A DNA stretch of 64,000 nucleotides. Origin: Albidovulum sp. bin36. Its GTDB lineage: Bacteria > Pseudomonadota > Alphaproteobacteria > Rhodobacterales > Rhodobacteraceae. Of the stretch, positions 18,754 through 28,848 are shown in pieces. A program made the translations under genes and the position numbers. Position 1 is the first letter of the stretch. Each line of letters opens with the position of its first letter. Where the stretch lies: contig MPMP01000001.1 of assembly GCA_002238565.1 (NCBI GenBank), forward strand, positions 62,001-126,000, in the 5' to 3' direction. Below the pieces are notes generated by a model that was not told the DNA's origin, did not search any database, and was given only the letters and a program-made list of their open reading frames with translations.

Positions 18754-19692
18754 GGCTATTCTACCATTTCCGGGAAAAAACCAACAGCCGACCGCCTAGA
18801 GGCGGCTTTGCAGTGCCGAATGCCGCCTGCCGGGCTCGGCGACAACTCCGGAGGCACGGCGGCGAAGTCCAAACTCGTTCGGGCATGCCAAGGCATCCCG
18901 GGCAATTCGATGCGCCAGCGAATTGCTTCGTTCGCCATGACATCGCGAAAGAATGCCTGCGCCGGCAATTGAGACCGATTCGAAAAGATGCCCAAGGCCC
19001 TTCGGTCGCAGGCGGAAGCATTCCTTCGCATTGGTTCGCACTCCCCTAGCGAACTTCGCCGCGAATTTCCGGTCGACATGGGAAAAGCGCATTCGAAAGC
19101 GAGAATCTTTGCTAGCGGCGGCTCGGGCTGATCAAGGATTTGGGGGCGCGCGGCCCATCTTGTCGCATCCAATTTCGGATGGCTCGTCGATTCCATTCAA
19201 TTGCCCTCTTTAGGTCTAATTGGAACTGTCGGGGCCCGCCGCGCGCATTCGCCGCGTCGAGCCTCGCTCTCAATCTAGATGTGAAGCCCTTGATCGGCAT
19301 TCAACGCAGCACCGGCCGGAATCTCCCTGTTCTCAATTCAGTGCCGTGGACAACTTCGCAGGGCCTCGGAAACCGCCGACGGACCGCGAGAGCGTTGTTC
19401 GGGCGGGAATTTCCCCGCACCCGTTGCGCGCAATTGGCGATTCGGCGCCCCCGGACGCCGCCGGCGCTGGAATTCGCGCCGAATGTCGGCGCGGTTGACG
19501 AAGAACGGCCGATGCAGGGCACGCCGCGGCGAGGATCGGCCCGAATGAAATTGGCGCGCGGATTCGATGCCGAAAGCCGGTGAGACCGAACGCCGACCGG
19601 CGACCTTCCTTACAATCGCCGCCTAATGAATTGCGAAATTTCCGCCTTGCCTTTAGTCTGGCATCAGAAGCAAGGCCAACAGGTGGCAGGAC
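18754..19692. other. Long intergenic stretch between ntrB and ispDF
   Basis: About 940 bases separate the divergent ntrB and ispDF genes. Open frames of 60-150 codons cross all six frames, which is expected at this GC content, but none shows a recognisable domain or a good start. Alphaproteobacteria usually have dusB directly upstream of ntrB; no dusB motif could be read on either strand, so that gene is absent or decayed beyond recognition. Confidence 0.5.
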
Positions 19693-20841
19693 ATGAACCT
19701 CGTCGCGATCGTTCCCGCAGCTGGACGGGGTGAACGAGCCGGTTCCGGAAAACCCAAGCAGTACAGGGACCTGGGCGGAATGCCAATTCTTGCTCGAGTA
19801 ATCGATTCTTTGATATCCCATCCGGCAATATCCGACTGCACCGCGATAATTTGCTCCGATCACGAGCCGCTGTTTGAAAACCTCGTCGAACCGCGACTCG
19901 GAGCGAAAGTCAAAACCGTTTCGGGAGGAACGGAACGGCAGGTATCCGTACGCAACGGGCTGGCAACGTACAAGAACTCCGACGCGACGCACGTATTGAT
20001 CCACGACGGAGCCCGCCCGTTTCTTTCCGCCGCGTTGATCGATCGCGTCGTCGATGCATTGAAAAACCACGACGGCGCGGTACCTGTGCTAATGGCATCC
20101 GATGCTCTCTGGCGCGAAACCGGCGGCTTTCTCGATAAATCGGTGCCGCGCGCAGGAATACTCTGCGCCCAGACGCCTCAGGGATTCGCTTTTCCCGCGA
20201 TACTCGACGCGCACGACAAATATTCCGGACCTGCGCATGACGATGCCGCCGTCGCGGTGCGGGCCGGGATGCGAGTGGCGGCGGTTCGAGGATGCCCGGC
20301 CAATGAAAAGATCACGACGCGGGAAGATTATTTCAAGGCCAGCCGCGCTATGGAGAAAGCTCCGGATTTCCGCGTCGGCCAGGGGTTCGACGTTCATAGA
20401 TTCGGACCCGGAAGCTCCGTCGTCCTTTGCGGAGTTGAAATTCCCCATTCGCGAGGGTTGATCGGGCATTCGGACGCGGATGCCGCCATGCATGCGATTG
20501 CGGATGCGATCTACGGCGCTCTTGGCGCGCGCGACATAGGTCATTGGTTCCCGCCCGATGATTCTAAATGGAAGAACGCGTCGTCGGCAGTGTTTCTGAA
20601 CCATGCTTGCGAGCTTGCAGCGGAAAAAGGATACGCGGTGTCGTCGCTCGACTGCACCATCATCTGCCAAGGCCCGCAAATCGGCCCGCATGTCGACGAC
20701 ATGAAATTGCGCTTGTCCGCTTGCCTCGGCATCGACCCGCAGCGCATCGGAGTGAAGGCGACAACCGCCGAAAGACTTGGCGCCATCGGCCGCGAAGAAG
20801 GAATCGCGGCCATGGCGGTCGCGACGCTGAAGTCGAAATGA
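19693..20841 (+). CDS. ispDF: Bifunctional IspD/IspF (MEP isoprenoid pathway)
   Basis: The 382-residue fusion has an N-terminal cytidylyltransferase (IspD: 'VPAAGRGERAGSGKPKQY' at about 7-24, 'LIHDGARPF', 'AQTPQGF') and a C-terminal cyclodiphosphate synthase (IspF from about residue 228: 'RVGQGFDVHRFG', 'CGVEIPHSRGLIGHSDADA', 'IGVKATTAERLG'). It makes CDP-methylerythritol and later methylerythritol cyclodiphosphate, the third and fifth steps of the pathway. The fusion is typical of alpha- and epsilonproteobacteria. The stop overlaps the pgpA start (ATGA). Confidence 0.97.
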   Translation: MNLVAIVPAAGRGERAGSGKPKQYRDLGGMPILARVIDSLISHPAISDCTAIICSDHEPLFENLVEPRLGAKVKTVSGGTERQVSVRNGLATYKNSDATHVLIHDGARPFLSAALIDRVVDALKNHDGAVPVLMASDALWRETGGFLDKSVPRAGILCAQTPQGFAFPAILDAHDKYSGPAHDDAAVAVRAGMRVAAVRGCPANEKITTREDYFKASRAMEKAPDFRVGQGFDVHRFGPGSSVVLCGVEIPHSRGLIGHSDADAAMHAIADAIYGALGARDIGHWFPPDDSKWKNASSAVFLNHACELAAEKGYAVSSLDCTIICQGPQIGPHVDDMKLRLSACLGIDPQRIGVKATTAERLGAIGREEGIAAMAVATLKSK

Positions 20842-21311
20842 AAAAATTAATTGCAACGTTGTTTGGCGCGGGATGGTTCCCCTGGATGCCCGGAACCTTC
20901 GCCTCGGCGCTCGCAGTGCCCTTGGCTGTGACAGTCCACGTCATCGGAGGCTTCCCAATTCTGGTCGCAGCCACGATCGGATTGTTTCTGGTCGGCTGGT
21001 GGTCGGTGGCTCAGCCGGGCGCAAATGATCCGGCGGAATTCGTGATCGACGAACTTGCCGGGCAGTTCATCGCGATTTGGCCGTACTCGGCCTGGCTGTG
21101 GATGCGCGAGATCGGCGTTTCCGCGAATCATTGGCCAATATTAATTTGCGCCTTACTTTTGTTCAGGTTCTTCGATATCGTTAAGCCCTGGCCCATCAGC
21201 GCCATCGACGAAAGGCACGATTCATTGTCGATCATGCTCGACGACATCGCAGCCGGCATTGCAGCGGCCGCTATCCTGGCGGCTGCCCTGCTCATACTGG
21301 AAGTGACATGA
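20838..21311 (+). CDS. pgpA: Phosphatidylglycerophosphatase A
   Basis: The ATG at 20838 overlaps the ispDF stop, and the 157-residue product matches PgpA: 'GAGWFPWMPGTFASALAVPL' near the N-terminus, then the acidic motif 'DPAEFVIDELAGQFIA' and 'LLFRFFDIVKPWPISAID', followed by 'MLDDIAAGIAAA', with four hydrophobic segments. It removes phosphate from phosphatidylglycerophosphate in the inner membrane to give phosphatidylglycerol. A longer open frame exists upstream, but it lies inside ispDF. The four-base overlap with cinA downstream places all three genes in one operon. Confidence 0.93.
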   Translation: MKKLIATLFGAGWFPWMPGTFASALAVPLAVTVHVIGGFPILVAATIGLFLVGWWSVAQPGANDPAEFVIDELAGQFIAIWPYSAWLWMREIGVSANHWPILICALLLFRFFDIVKPWPISAIDERHDSLSIMLDDIAAGIAAAAILAAALLILEVT

Positions 21312-21799
21312 CCCGCGATTCCGCTCGATCGCTGCTTTCGGCTTGCCGCGCCGACAACATCAGGATCGCAGCCGCGGAAAGCTGCACGGGCGGATTGCTT
21401 TCCGCGCGAATTACGAGCGTTCCCGGAAGCTCGGACTATTTCGACCGCGGCTTCGTCGTATATAGCAACGACGCGAAATGCGAACTCCTCGGGGTCCGGC
21501 GAAAGACAATCCTGGAATACGGAGCGGTTTCCGAAAACACCGCCCGCGAAATGGCGGAGGGCGCTCTTGCGCGCTCCAATGCCGATATCGCGGTTTCGAT
21601 CACCGGCGTCGCCGGCCCGGGCGCGTCCGGAAAAAAGCCGGAGGGACTGGTTTGCTTCGGGATTTCGCGTATAGGCGCCGAGACATTGACGGAGTCGAAA
21701 AATTTCGGTTCAATCGGACGGGAACAGGTGCGAGAGAAATCAGTGCAGCATGCGCTGCATCTGCTGCAATCAGGCGCAGCAGCTGCCGGCGTTCCTTGA
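21308..21799 (+). CDS. CinA-C family nicotinamide-nucleotide amidohydrolase (PncC)
   Basis: The 163-residue protein is a stand-alone CinA C-terminal domain: 'IAAAESCTGGLLSARITSVPGSSDYFDRGFVVYSN' begins at about residue 19, and 'SITGVAGPGASGKKPEGLV' at about 97. It hydrolyses NMN to nicotinate mononucleotide in pyridine nucleotide recycling. The ATG overlaps the pgpA stop. Single-domain members are often labelled CinA, but the N-terminal molybdopterin-like domain of full CinA is absent. Confidence 0.9.
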   Translation: MTRDSARSLLSACRADNIRIAAAESCTGGLLSARITSVPGSSDYFDRGFVVYSNDAKCELLGVRRKTILEYGAVSENTAREMAEGALARSNADIAVSITGVAGPGASGKKPEGLVCFGISRIGAETLTESKNFGSIGREQVREKSVQHALHLLQSGAAAAGVP

Positions 21800-21954
21800 G
21801 CAATGAGCGCAATAGGGACGGCCTTGAATCGGCGCTTGCAGCGAATAGCGGCTATTGCGGCCTCGCGCTGCAAAAGAGATTTTGACATTGATTTTCCGGT
21901 AAATCTAGCAAGGTCTTCAAAGCCGCACCTTAGGCAAAAGGAAAAAAGGAGAAA

Positions 21955-23142
21955 ATGATGAACGGAGCAGATACCGCCTGGATTATTGTCGCGACGGCGC
22001 TGGTTTTATTTATGACGCTTCCCGGACTTGCCCTGTTCTACGGCGGTCTGGTGAGGGCGCGGAATGTACTTAGCACGTTCATGCAATGCTACTCGATTGC
22101 CTGCCTTATGAGCGTGCTCTGGCTGGCAATTGGCTACTCGATCGCTTTCGGCAGCGGATCGACGGCCTTTTGGGGCGGTCTCGGTAAGATGTTCCTTTCA
22201 GGAGTAACCGCCGACTCCCTGTCGGGGACATTGCCCGAAATCCTGTTTTTCGCTTTTCAGATGACATTCGCGATTATCACGCCGGCGCTAATCGTCGGCG
22301 CATACGTCGAACGCATTAGCTATGGATTCGTTCTGATTTTTTCCACGCTATGGATGCTGCTTTGCTACGCTCCGGTCGTCTACTGGATCTGGGGCGGCGG
22401 GATGCTTTCCGACGGCGGAATATTCGGCGAAACGGGCGTCAAGGATTTCGCAGGGGGAATCGTGGTTCACGAAACGGCGGGGCTGGCCGCGCTCGTCGTC
22501 GCATTTTTCCTCGGAGCTCGAAAGGACAAGAACAAGCCGCCCCACAATCCGGGCCTGGTCATGGTCGGCGCGGCGATGCTCTGGGTTGGATGGTTCGGAT
22601 TCAATGGCGGCTCGCAGCTAGCGGCTGACGGGGGCGCCGCGTCGGCGATAGCGGTTACGCATATATCCGCGGCGGCGGCTTCGCTGACCTGGGTTCTCTG
22701 GGAAAGAATAAAATACGGCAAGGCTTCCATGGTCGGCATGGTCACCGGAACCATTGCGGGTCTTGCCTCGATTACGCCCGCTTCAGGATTCGTGGGCCCG
22801 GTCGTCGCGCTTGTCATCGGCGGCATCGCCGGCATTCTTTGCCAGGAAGCCGTTGGATTCGTGAAGAATATTCTAAAAATCGACGATACGCTGGACGTAT
22901 TCGCCGTACACGGCGTCGGCGGCATATTCGGAACGATCATGATCGCGATATTCGTTGCGGACGCTTCATGGGCGGCGCAAGTCGGTTCGGTCGCAATCGT
23001 CGGGATTTACACCGTTGCGGTTACGGTGATCCTGGTAAAGGTCATCGACATGGCCGTAAAGATGCGCATAGGCGAAGAGGAGGAATACACCGGCCTCGAC
23101 CTGGCGTCTCATGGCGAGCGCGCCTACGACACGACTTCCTAG
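21955..23142 (+). CDS. amt: Ammonium transporter Amt
   Basis: The 395-residue protein has about eleven hydrophobic segments and the Amt signatures: 'ALVLFMTLPGLALFYGGLVRA' early on, the periplasmic-side 'FQMTFAIITPALIVGAYVER', and the twin pore histidines in 'GGIVVHETAGLAALVV' (about 166) and 'DVFAVHGVGGIFGT' (about 315). It moves ammonium into the cell. AAGGAG stands 8 bases upstream. In most relatives glnK (PII) is immediately upstream; it is not here, so PII control of this transporter would need a PII encoded elsewhere. The expected regulator is the NtrC encoded in this window. Confidence 0.95.
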   Translation: MMNGADTAWIIVATALVLFMTLPGLALFYGGLVRARNVLSTFMQCYSIACLMSVLWLAIGYSIAFGSGSTAFWGGLGKMFLSGVTADSLSGTLPEILFFAFQMTFAIITPALIVGAYVERISYGFVLIFSTLWMLLCYAPVVYWIWGGGMLSDGGIFGETGVKDFAGGIVVHETAGLAALVVAFFLGARKDKNKPPHNPGLVMVGAAMLWVGWFGFNGGSQLAADGGAASAIAVTHISAAAASLTWVLWERIKYGKASMVGMVTGTIAGLASITPASGFVGPVVALVIGGIAGILCQEAVGFVKNILKIDDTLDVFAVHGVGGIFGTIMIAIFVADASWAAQVGSVAIVGIYTVAVTVILVKVIDMAVKMRIGEEEEYTGLDLASHGERAYDTTS

Positions 23143-23156
23143 TCGGGCCCTGCCCC

Positions 23157-23181
23157 GCCGGCGGCGCATTGCGCCGTCGGC
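23157..23181. terminator. Bidirectional hairpin between convergent amt and mttB genes
   Basis: An 11-bp stem (GCCGGCGGCGC / GCGCCGTCGGC, one G-T) closes a three-base loop, between the convergent stops. No T-run follows on either strand, so termination efficiency is uncertain. Confidence 0.5.
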
Positions 23182-23193
23182 GACTCGGTTCGA

Positions 23194-24762
23194 TTAAGCG
23201 AAAGCGTCGGGCATCGAATTCTTTCTTTTGGAAACGAAGGCTACGAGAGAATCCTCCACCGACGCATCGAGCGCGGGCTGTTCGTATTCGCGCAATAGCC
23301 TCGCCGCGCGCTGCGAGGCCAATTCAACCGTGTCCGGAGAGCCGTCCTCCTGCCAGGTTTCGAAGGGCCTGTAGTCGAAAACCCCGCTGCGCCAGTACGC
23401 CGTCATGTAGTTCGCCTGGGTGTGGGCGCACCCGAGAAAGTGAGAGCCGGGGCCGACTTCCCTGATCGCATCCATGGCCTGCCCGTTCGCATCCATGTCG
23501 ACGCCTTGTGCGAACTTGTGGAGCGCGCCTAGCTGATCGGCGTCGATAACGAATTTTTCAATCGACGATACCAGCCCCCCTTCCAGCCACCCGCACGCAT
23601 GAAGCATGAAATTCACGCCGGCCAGAAGCGCCGAATTGAGCGTATTGGCGCTTTCGAACGCCGCCTGCGCGTCGGGCAGCTTGGAACTGCACAGGCCGCC
23701 GCCGGATCGAAACGGCAGGTTCATGCGGCGCGCCAGCTGCCCGGCTCCGAAGAGTATCTGGCTCGCCTCGGGCGAGCCGAAGGTCGGCGCGCCGGAATTC
23801 ATGTCGATCGACGTTACGAATGCGCCGAAAATCACCGGGGAGCCGGGGCGAATCAGCTGGCTGTAGGCGATGCCGACCAGCACTTCCGCCAGAACCTGCG
23901 AGAGGGTGCCCGCGACGGTCACGGGAGCCATGGCGCCGCCGACGATGAAGGGCGAAACGATAGAGGCCTGATTGTGGCGGGCATAGACCTCCATCGCGCC
24001 GACCATGGTCGCATCGAACGTCAGCGGCGAATTCACATTGATAAGCGAAGTTATGACGGTGTTTTCTTCGACGAACGAGGGTCCGAATAGAATCTTCGCC
24101 ATATCGACGGAGTCCTGGGCTCGCGAAGGCTCCGTAACCGACCCCATGAACGGCTTGTCCGTTAGAGTCATGTGGGCGAGAAGCATATCTAAATGCCGCT
24201 TGTTCACGGGAATGTCGGTCGGCTCGCACAATGTTCCGCCCGAATGCTGAAGCCATTTGGACATATATCCAAGCTTAACGAATTTACGAAAATCCTCCAT
24301 CGTCGCGTATCGGCGGCCGCCATCCTTGTCGCGAACGAAAGGCGGACCGTAAACGGGCGCAAGAACCAGGTTTCTTCCGCCTATGGCGACAGATCGCTCA
24401 GGATTTCTGGCGTGCTGGATGAACGAGGACGGCGCCGTCGCGCATAGGCTCCTCGCCAAGCCCTTCGGCATGCGCACGCGATTGCCGTCGATATCGGCGC
24501 CGGCGTCGCGCCAGCGGTCCAGCGCTGGCGGATTGTCGGTAAAATCCACGCCGACCTCCTCGAGGATCGTCTCCGCATTGCTCTCGATAATTTCAAGCGC
24601 CTCGTCGTCGAGCAGATCGAAGTTCGGCACGTTGCGTTCGATATACCGCGCCGTTTCGATATCTACGCCGGCTCTCTCGGCGCGGCGCGCGGCGCCGCCT
24701 CCCGATCTGGCTTTTCGCCTGCCGGCGCTTCGACTCGCTTTTTTTTCGCCATTGTCGCGCAT
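23194..24762 (-). CDS. MttB-family (trimethylamine methyltransferase-like) corrinoid methyltransferase
   Basis: From ATG 24762 (AAAGGTG 10 bases before it) the product is 522 residues and aligns by eye with the MttB superfamily: 'IIESNAETILEEVGVDF' near residue 55, 'MEDFRKFVKLGYM', 'PFIVGGAMAPVTVAGTLSQVLAE', and 'GSPVIFGAFVTSIDMNSGAPTFGSPE'. There is no in-frame UAG for pyrrolysine, so it belongs to the non-Pyl group, whose characterised members demethylate quaternary amines such as glycine betaine onto a corrinoid protein. Its substrate is unknown. The N-terminal 25 residues are very basic. No corrinoid protein lies next to it; one is at the far right of the window. The frame extends to 24894. 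Confidence 0.9.
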   Translation of the reverse strand: MRDNGEKKASRSAGRRKARSGGGAARRAERAGVDIETARYIERNVPNFDLLDDEALEIIESNAETILEEVGVDFTDNPPALDRWRDAGADIDGNRVRMPKGLARSLCATAPSSFIQHARNPERSVAIGGRNLVLAPVYGPPFVRDKDGGRRYATMEDFRKFVKLGYMSKWLQHSGGTLCEPTDIPVNKRHLDMLLAHMTLTDKPFMGSVTEPSRAQDSVDMAKILFGPSFVEENTVITSLINVNSPLTFDATMVGAMEVYARHNQASIVSPFIVGGAMAPVTVAGTLSQVLAEVLVGIAYSQLIRPGSPVIFGAFVTSIDMNSGAPTFGSPEASQILFGAGQLARRMNLPFRSGGGLCSSKLPDAQAAFESANTLNSALLAGVNFMLHACGWLEGGLVSSIEKFVIDADQLGALHKFAQGVDMDANGQAMDAIREVGPGSHFLGCAHTQANYMTAYWRSGVFDYRPFETWQEDGSPDTVELASQRAARLLREYEQPALDASVEDSLVAFVSKRKNSMPDAFA

Positions 24763-25074
24763 ATTAGTCCAACACCTTTCGAATTGCCTCGAATTGCCAA
24801 TTCGGCCTTGCCGGTCCGTCGGCCTTCCAAATTTCCCGCGCGGCTTGCCGCCGCCTGAGCCGTTCGACCGCCGAGTAGCATAAATCGTTTCCAAGCATCG
24901 GTTTGAAATACCCGCCTAGCCGCCCTAAAGCGACATGCGCGCCCGCCGGCTTGCAAGCCCCGGGTCGGCTGCGCCGGCCGGCAAGCCCGGCCAAGCGGGA
25001 GTTGAATTGCCGGGTCGAACAATCGTAGATGCTGAGCTGAATCGAAAGCTTTCGCAATGCCGAAACGAGGAAGA

Positions 25075-26643
25075 ATGCCGAAACCAAACCGCGAGACGAT
25101 GCTTATTGTCGATTTCGGGAGCCAGGTAACGCAGCTGATTGCCCGCCGCTACCGTGAAGCCGGCATCTACTGCGAAATCCGGCCGTACCAGCGCGCGGGC
25201 GAGGAATTCGCCGACGGCTCCTGCCGTCCGAAAGCCGCAATTCTTTCCGGCGGACCCGGAAGCGCGGCGGATAAAGGCTGTCCGAAAATTCCCCAGGCGA
25301 TTCTGGATTCTGGGATTCCGCTTTTCGGCATATGCTACGGACAGCAAATTCTGATGGCTCAGCTAGGCGGAACGGTCGAGACCGGAGCGCACCGCGAATT
25401 CGGCCGCGCCCGGATTTCCGCCCTCCCCGCGCACGAGGACGATCCCTTGTTCGACGGGTTTCTGGCGTCCGGCCGTGAAGATGTCTGGATGTCGCACGGC
25501 GACAGGGTTTCTTCGGCGGCTCTGGGGTTTTCCGTAATCGCGCGCTCGCCAAACGCGCCGATGGCGATCGTCGCGGATTCAAGGAGAAGATACTACGGCG
25601 TTCAATTCCATCCGGAAGTTCATCACACGCCGAACGGCGCTCGCCTGCTGCGGAATTTCGCTAAAATCGCCGGATTTTCGTTCGACTGGAGCATGAGTTC
25701 CTTTCGCGACGAGGCGATCGCGAATATCCGAAACCAAGTCGGCTCGGAGAGAATTGTCTGCGGGCTGTCGGGAGGAGTGGATTCGTCGGTAACCGCCCTT
25801 CTTGTCCACGAAGCCGTCGGCAGCCAGCTGACTTGCCTGTTCGTTGATCACGGCCTGCTTAGGCAGGGAGAGGCGGAAGACGTGCCCGGAATGTTCAAGA
25901 GGCACTACAACATTGCAATCGAAGTCATAGATGCCCGGGAGCTATTCCTATCCCGCCTCGAATGCGTCGACGACCCGGAGGCCAAGCGAAAGATCATCGG
26001 CGAGCTCTTCATCGACGTGTTTCAAGAGCGCGCGAAGTTGCTGGGGAATGCGGGATTTCTTGCCCAGGGCACGCTGTATCCGGATGTCATCGAATCCATA
26101 AGCGTATCCGGCGGGCCGTCGTCGACGATAAAGTCCCACCACAATGTCGGCGGATTGCCCGAAGCTATGAATCTCGAAATTGTCGAGCCTCTGCGATCCC
26201 TTTTCAAAGACGAGGTGCGGAAGCTAGGCCGCGAGCTCGGGCTCCCCGACTCGTTCGTGAACCGGCATCCCTTTCCGGGACCCGGATTGGCCATTCGCTG
26301 CCCGGGAACCGTCACCCGCGCAAAACTCGACATTCTTCGACAGGCCGATGCGGTCTTTATCGATCAAATCCGCTCCCATGGCCTATACGACGAAATCTGG
26401 CAGGCGTTCGCAGCCCTGCTGCCAGTGAAGTCCGTCGGCGTTATGGGCGACGCCAGGACCTACGAATATACGTGCGTTTTGAGGGCTGTAACGAGCGTCG
26501 ACGGCATGACTGCGGACTACTATCCGTTCGGTCACCGATTTCTCTCTGAAACTGCGAACCGCATCATCAATGAAGTTCCCGGGCTTAATCGCGTTGTCTA
26601 CGACATTACTTCCAAGCCGCCGGGAACGATCGAATGGGAGTAA
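25075..26643 (+). CDS. guaA: GMP synthase (glutamine-hydrolysing)
   Basis: The 522-residue protein has the class I glutamine amidotransferase domain ('[16 protein letters not shown]' at the start, nucleophile Cys in '[11 protein letters not shown]', '[11 protein letters not shown]'), the PP-loop ATP-binding domain ('[14 protein letters not shown]'), and the dimerisation domain ('[17 protein letters not shown]', ending '[10 protein letters not shown]'). It converts XMP to GMP using glutamine. Starts at 25057, 25075 and 25099 are all in frame; AGGAAG just before 25075 favours that one. It stands alone and follows a gap of about 300 bases. Confidence 0.97.
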   Translation: MPKPNRETMLIVDFGSQVTQLIARRYREAGIYCEIRPYQRAGEEFADGSCRPKAAILSGGPGSAADKGCPKIPQAILDSGIPLFGICYGQQILMAQLGGTVETGAHREFGRARISALPAHEDDPLFDGFLASGREDVWMSHGDRVSSAALGFSVIARSPNAPMAIVADSRRRYYGVQFHPEVHHTPNGARLLRNFAKIAGFSFDWSMSSFRDEAIANIRNQVGSERIVCGLSGGVDSSVTALLVHEAVGSQLTCLFVDHGLLRQGEAEDVPGMFKRHYNIAIEVIDARELFLSRLECVDDPEAKRKIIGELFIDVFQERAKLLGNAGFLAQGTLYPDVIESISVSGGPSSTIKSHHNVGGLPEAMNLEIVEPLRSLFKDEVRKLGRELGLPDSFVNRHPFPGPGLAIRCPGTVTRAKLDILRQADAVFIDQIRSHGLYDEIWQAFAALLPVKSVGVMGDARTYEYTCVLRAVTSVDGMTADYYPFGHRFLSETANRIINEVPGLNRVVYDITSKPPGTIEWE

Positions 26644-26932
26644 TTCAGGCATGACGGCGATTCGCATCGAGGCGGATGTTCCGCAAAGGCAATTCCGGCG
26701 AAAACCAGCACTTTCAAGGGACTATATCCTATCGATGTTTCCGGGCGCATATTCGTGAATTCGGTTGATCCGGGAGACTGAATTTGCATTGCGAAAAAAT
26801 CGCCGGCCGTCCAAGGCTTCCGCATCTGGAATGGCGGACTGCAATGAACTCCCGGCAGACCCGCGAAGTCGCGCGACCGGGCGCATGGCGTCTTTCGCCG
26901 ATCGCGGTTCGGCAGCAGGGGCCGCCGGATAC

Positions 26933-27802
26933 GTGAGCTGGAAAAAATCACCTCCGATTCGCGCCGCGGCGTGGATGACAGGTACCTTGATGTCATTCAC
27001 GCTGCTTGCGGTCTCCGCCCGCGAGGCGAGCTTTGAGCTCGATACGTTCGAACTAGTTTTCTATCGCACTTCTTTGAGCCTCATTATTCTTATCCTTGTC
27101 GCGAAAGCTAGCGGCAGGCTGCCTCGCATGGGCTTTAATCAGTTTGGACTGCAATGCGTCAGAAACTCGTTCCAATTCGCTGGAATGTGCTGCTGGACCT
27201 TTGCGATTTCCACCATTCCGCTGGCGCAAGTATTCGCCTTCGAATTCACGACTCCCCTGTGGGTCGCGGTTATGGCCGCAATTTACCTGAAGGAATCATT
27301 AACTCGGATACAAGTATTCTCGGTCGTGCTGGGAGCCTTGGGCATCTTAATCGTAGCAAGGCCCGGGCAGCTTGAATTCTCGCCGGGAACGTGGGCCGCG
27401 CTTTGCTGCGCCATCGGCTTCGCCGGCTCGGCGGTGACCACGCGGAAATTGACTCGCTACCAAAGCACCGTGGAAATCCTCATCTGGATGATGCTTATGC
27501 AATCAGTCGCCAGCGGCGCGGTCGCTGCGTGGGATCTGCAAATGGAAGTTCCTTCGATAAGCGTAGCCGGTCCCATATTGATCATGAGCATTTCCGGAAT
27601 TTCGGCGCATTTTTGCCTCACGAAAGCGCTTAGCATCGCGCCGGCGGCGGCGGTCGCGCCAATGGACTTCTTTAGGCTACCTCTCATAGCGGTAATCGGA
27701 ATGCTCGCTTACGGCGAGCCGCTTGAGCTGGCGGTTTTTGCAGGCGCCGCGATTATATGCATGGGAAACTACCTGAATGTTCGTTCCCGCATCAAAATCT
27801 AG
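26933..27802 (+). CDS. DMT/EamA-family membrane transporter
   Basis: The product is about 289 residues with ten hydrophobic segments in two EamA repeats ('VFAFEFTTPLWVAVMAAIYL' closes the first; 'AAAVAPMDFFRLPLIAVIGM' marks the second). Members of this drug/metabolite superfamily export amino acids, nucleobases or other small metabolites; the substrate is not readable here. The open frame runs back to 26765, but the residues before GTG 26933 do not look like a transporter N-terminus. ATG 26975 is another candidate start. Confidence 0.82.
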   Translation: MSWKKSPPIRAAAWMTGTLMSFTLLAVSAREASFELDTFELVFYRTSLSLIILILVAKASGRLPRMGFNQFGLQCVRNSFQFAGMCCWTFAISTIPLAQVFAFEFTTPLWVAVMAAIYLKESLTRIQVFSVVLGALGILIVARPGQLEFSPGTWAALCCAIGFAGSAVTTRKLTRYQSTVEILIWMMLMQSVASGAVAAWDLQMEVPSISVAGPILIMSISGISAHFCLTKALSIAPAAAVAPMDFFRLPLIAVIGMLAYGEPLELAVFAGAAIICMGNYLNVRSRIKI

Positions 27803-27956
27803 GTCCTAAATTTCCCGAATTTTCCTGCGCCGCCGAAAGCGGATGGAGAGATAAGGGAACATCCATGATTCGGGGCATTGCGTCCTACGCGATCAAGTTT
27901 ATGTTTTGCTTGGAATTTGCAATATTGCCTAGCCGGCGGATTTTAGCGGGGCGGAC

Positions 27957-28820
27957 ATGATCTACGAAAGTGCGGAGCAGTGGCGGGCCTGCGAAAGAAA
28001 AAAGATTCTGCTATTCGGAATGTCGGGCGTTGGCAAAACCCATATCTCGGACATTCTGCGAAAGTCGGGCGAGTGGTTCCACTATTCCGTCGATTACCGC
28101 ATAGGCACCCGGTATATGGGCGAATACATCGTAGACAATTTCAAGCGCGAAGCCATGAGAAACGAGTTTCTAGCCGGATTGCTCAAGTCGGATTCAATCT
28201 ACATCGCTTCCAACATAACATTTGACAACCTGGCGCCCTTGTCCACTTATCTCAGCAAGCCCGGCAACCCGGAACTCGGCGGAATTCCCTATGAAGAATA
28301 CAAACTTCGCCAGGATCAGCACTGCATTGCGGAAATGGCTTCCCTGAGAGAATCGAAACTCTTTATCGAAAAAGCTCAAAAAATCTACGGCTACAGGAAT
28401 TTCGTTTGCGATTCGGGGGGGTCAATTTGCGAAATCGTCGATCCGGACGACAAGAACGACGACCTGATGAACGCGCTGGCGGAACAGCTATTGCTTATCT
28501 GGATCCGCGAAGGCGAAGACCATGTCCAGCAGCTGGCCGAGCGTTTCGACCAGGCTCCCAAGCCCATGTACTACCATCCAAGCTTCTTGGAGGAGATGTG
28601 GCAGGAGTATTGCCGGCTAGAAAGCTGTAGCGCGGACAGGGTTGATCCGGATAAATTCGTACGGTGGATCTATCTTAAAGCTGTAAGGCGGCGGATGCCT
28701 CGCTACCGGGCAATGGCCGAAAACTGGGGAATTCAATTGCACGCGAACGATGTGAGGGAGGTTGCGAGCGCCGAGGATTTCAGCGAACTTGTCGCCGCCT
28801 CTTTGGACCGTCGACGATAA
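27957..28820 (+). CDS. P-loop ATPase of unknown role, next to metA
   Basis: The 287-residue protein starts with a Walker A motif, '[17 protein letters not shown]' at about residues 18-34, followed by a kinase-like layout ('[20 protein letters not shown]', then '[17 protein letters not shown]'). Database homologues in alphaproteobacteria are generally just called ATPases. It may be a small-molecule kinase-like fold. The stop is 28 bases before the metA start on the same strand, so the two are probably cotranscribed. I do not recognise a function. Confidence 0.75.
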   Translation: MIYESAEQWRACERKKILLFGMSGVGKTHISDILRKSGEWFHYSVDYRIGTRYMGEYIVDNFKREAMRNEFLAGLLKSDSIYIASNITFDNLAPLSTYLSKPGNPELGGIPYEEYKLRQDQHCIAEMASLRESKLFIEKAQKIYGYRNFVCDSGGSICEIVDPDDKNDDLMNALAEQLLLIWIREGEDHVQQLAERFDQAPKPMYYHPSFLEEMWQEYCRLESCSADRVDPDKFVRWIYLKAVRRRMPRYRAMAENWGIQLHANDVREVASAEDFSELVAASLDRRR

Positions 28821-28848
28821 TGGCAACGCGCCTGAAAGGCTTGAGAGC

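Noticed and set aside
21800-21954. Sigma-54 promoter before amt
   Set aside because: A GG-N10-GC-like arrangement is present near 21830, but it does not match TGGCAC-N5-TTGC; with NtrC lacking GAFTGA it is not needed.
23194-24762. Pyrrolysine (UAG) codon in the MttB-family gene
   Set aside because: The frame has no internal UAG; only the terminal stop is present.
27803-27956. SAM-II riboswitch upstream of the ATPase-metA operon
   Set aside because: SAM-II leaders occur before metA in alphaproteobacteria, but the conserved pseudoknot elements could not be matched here.
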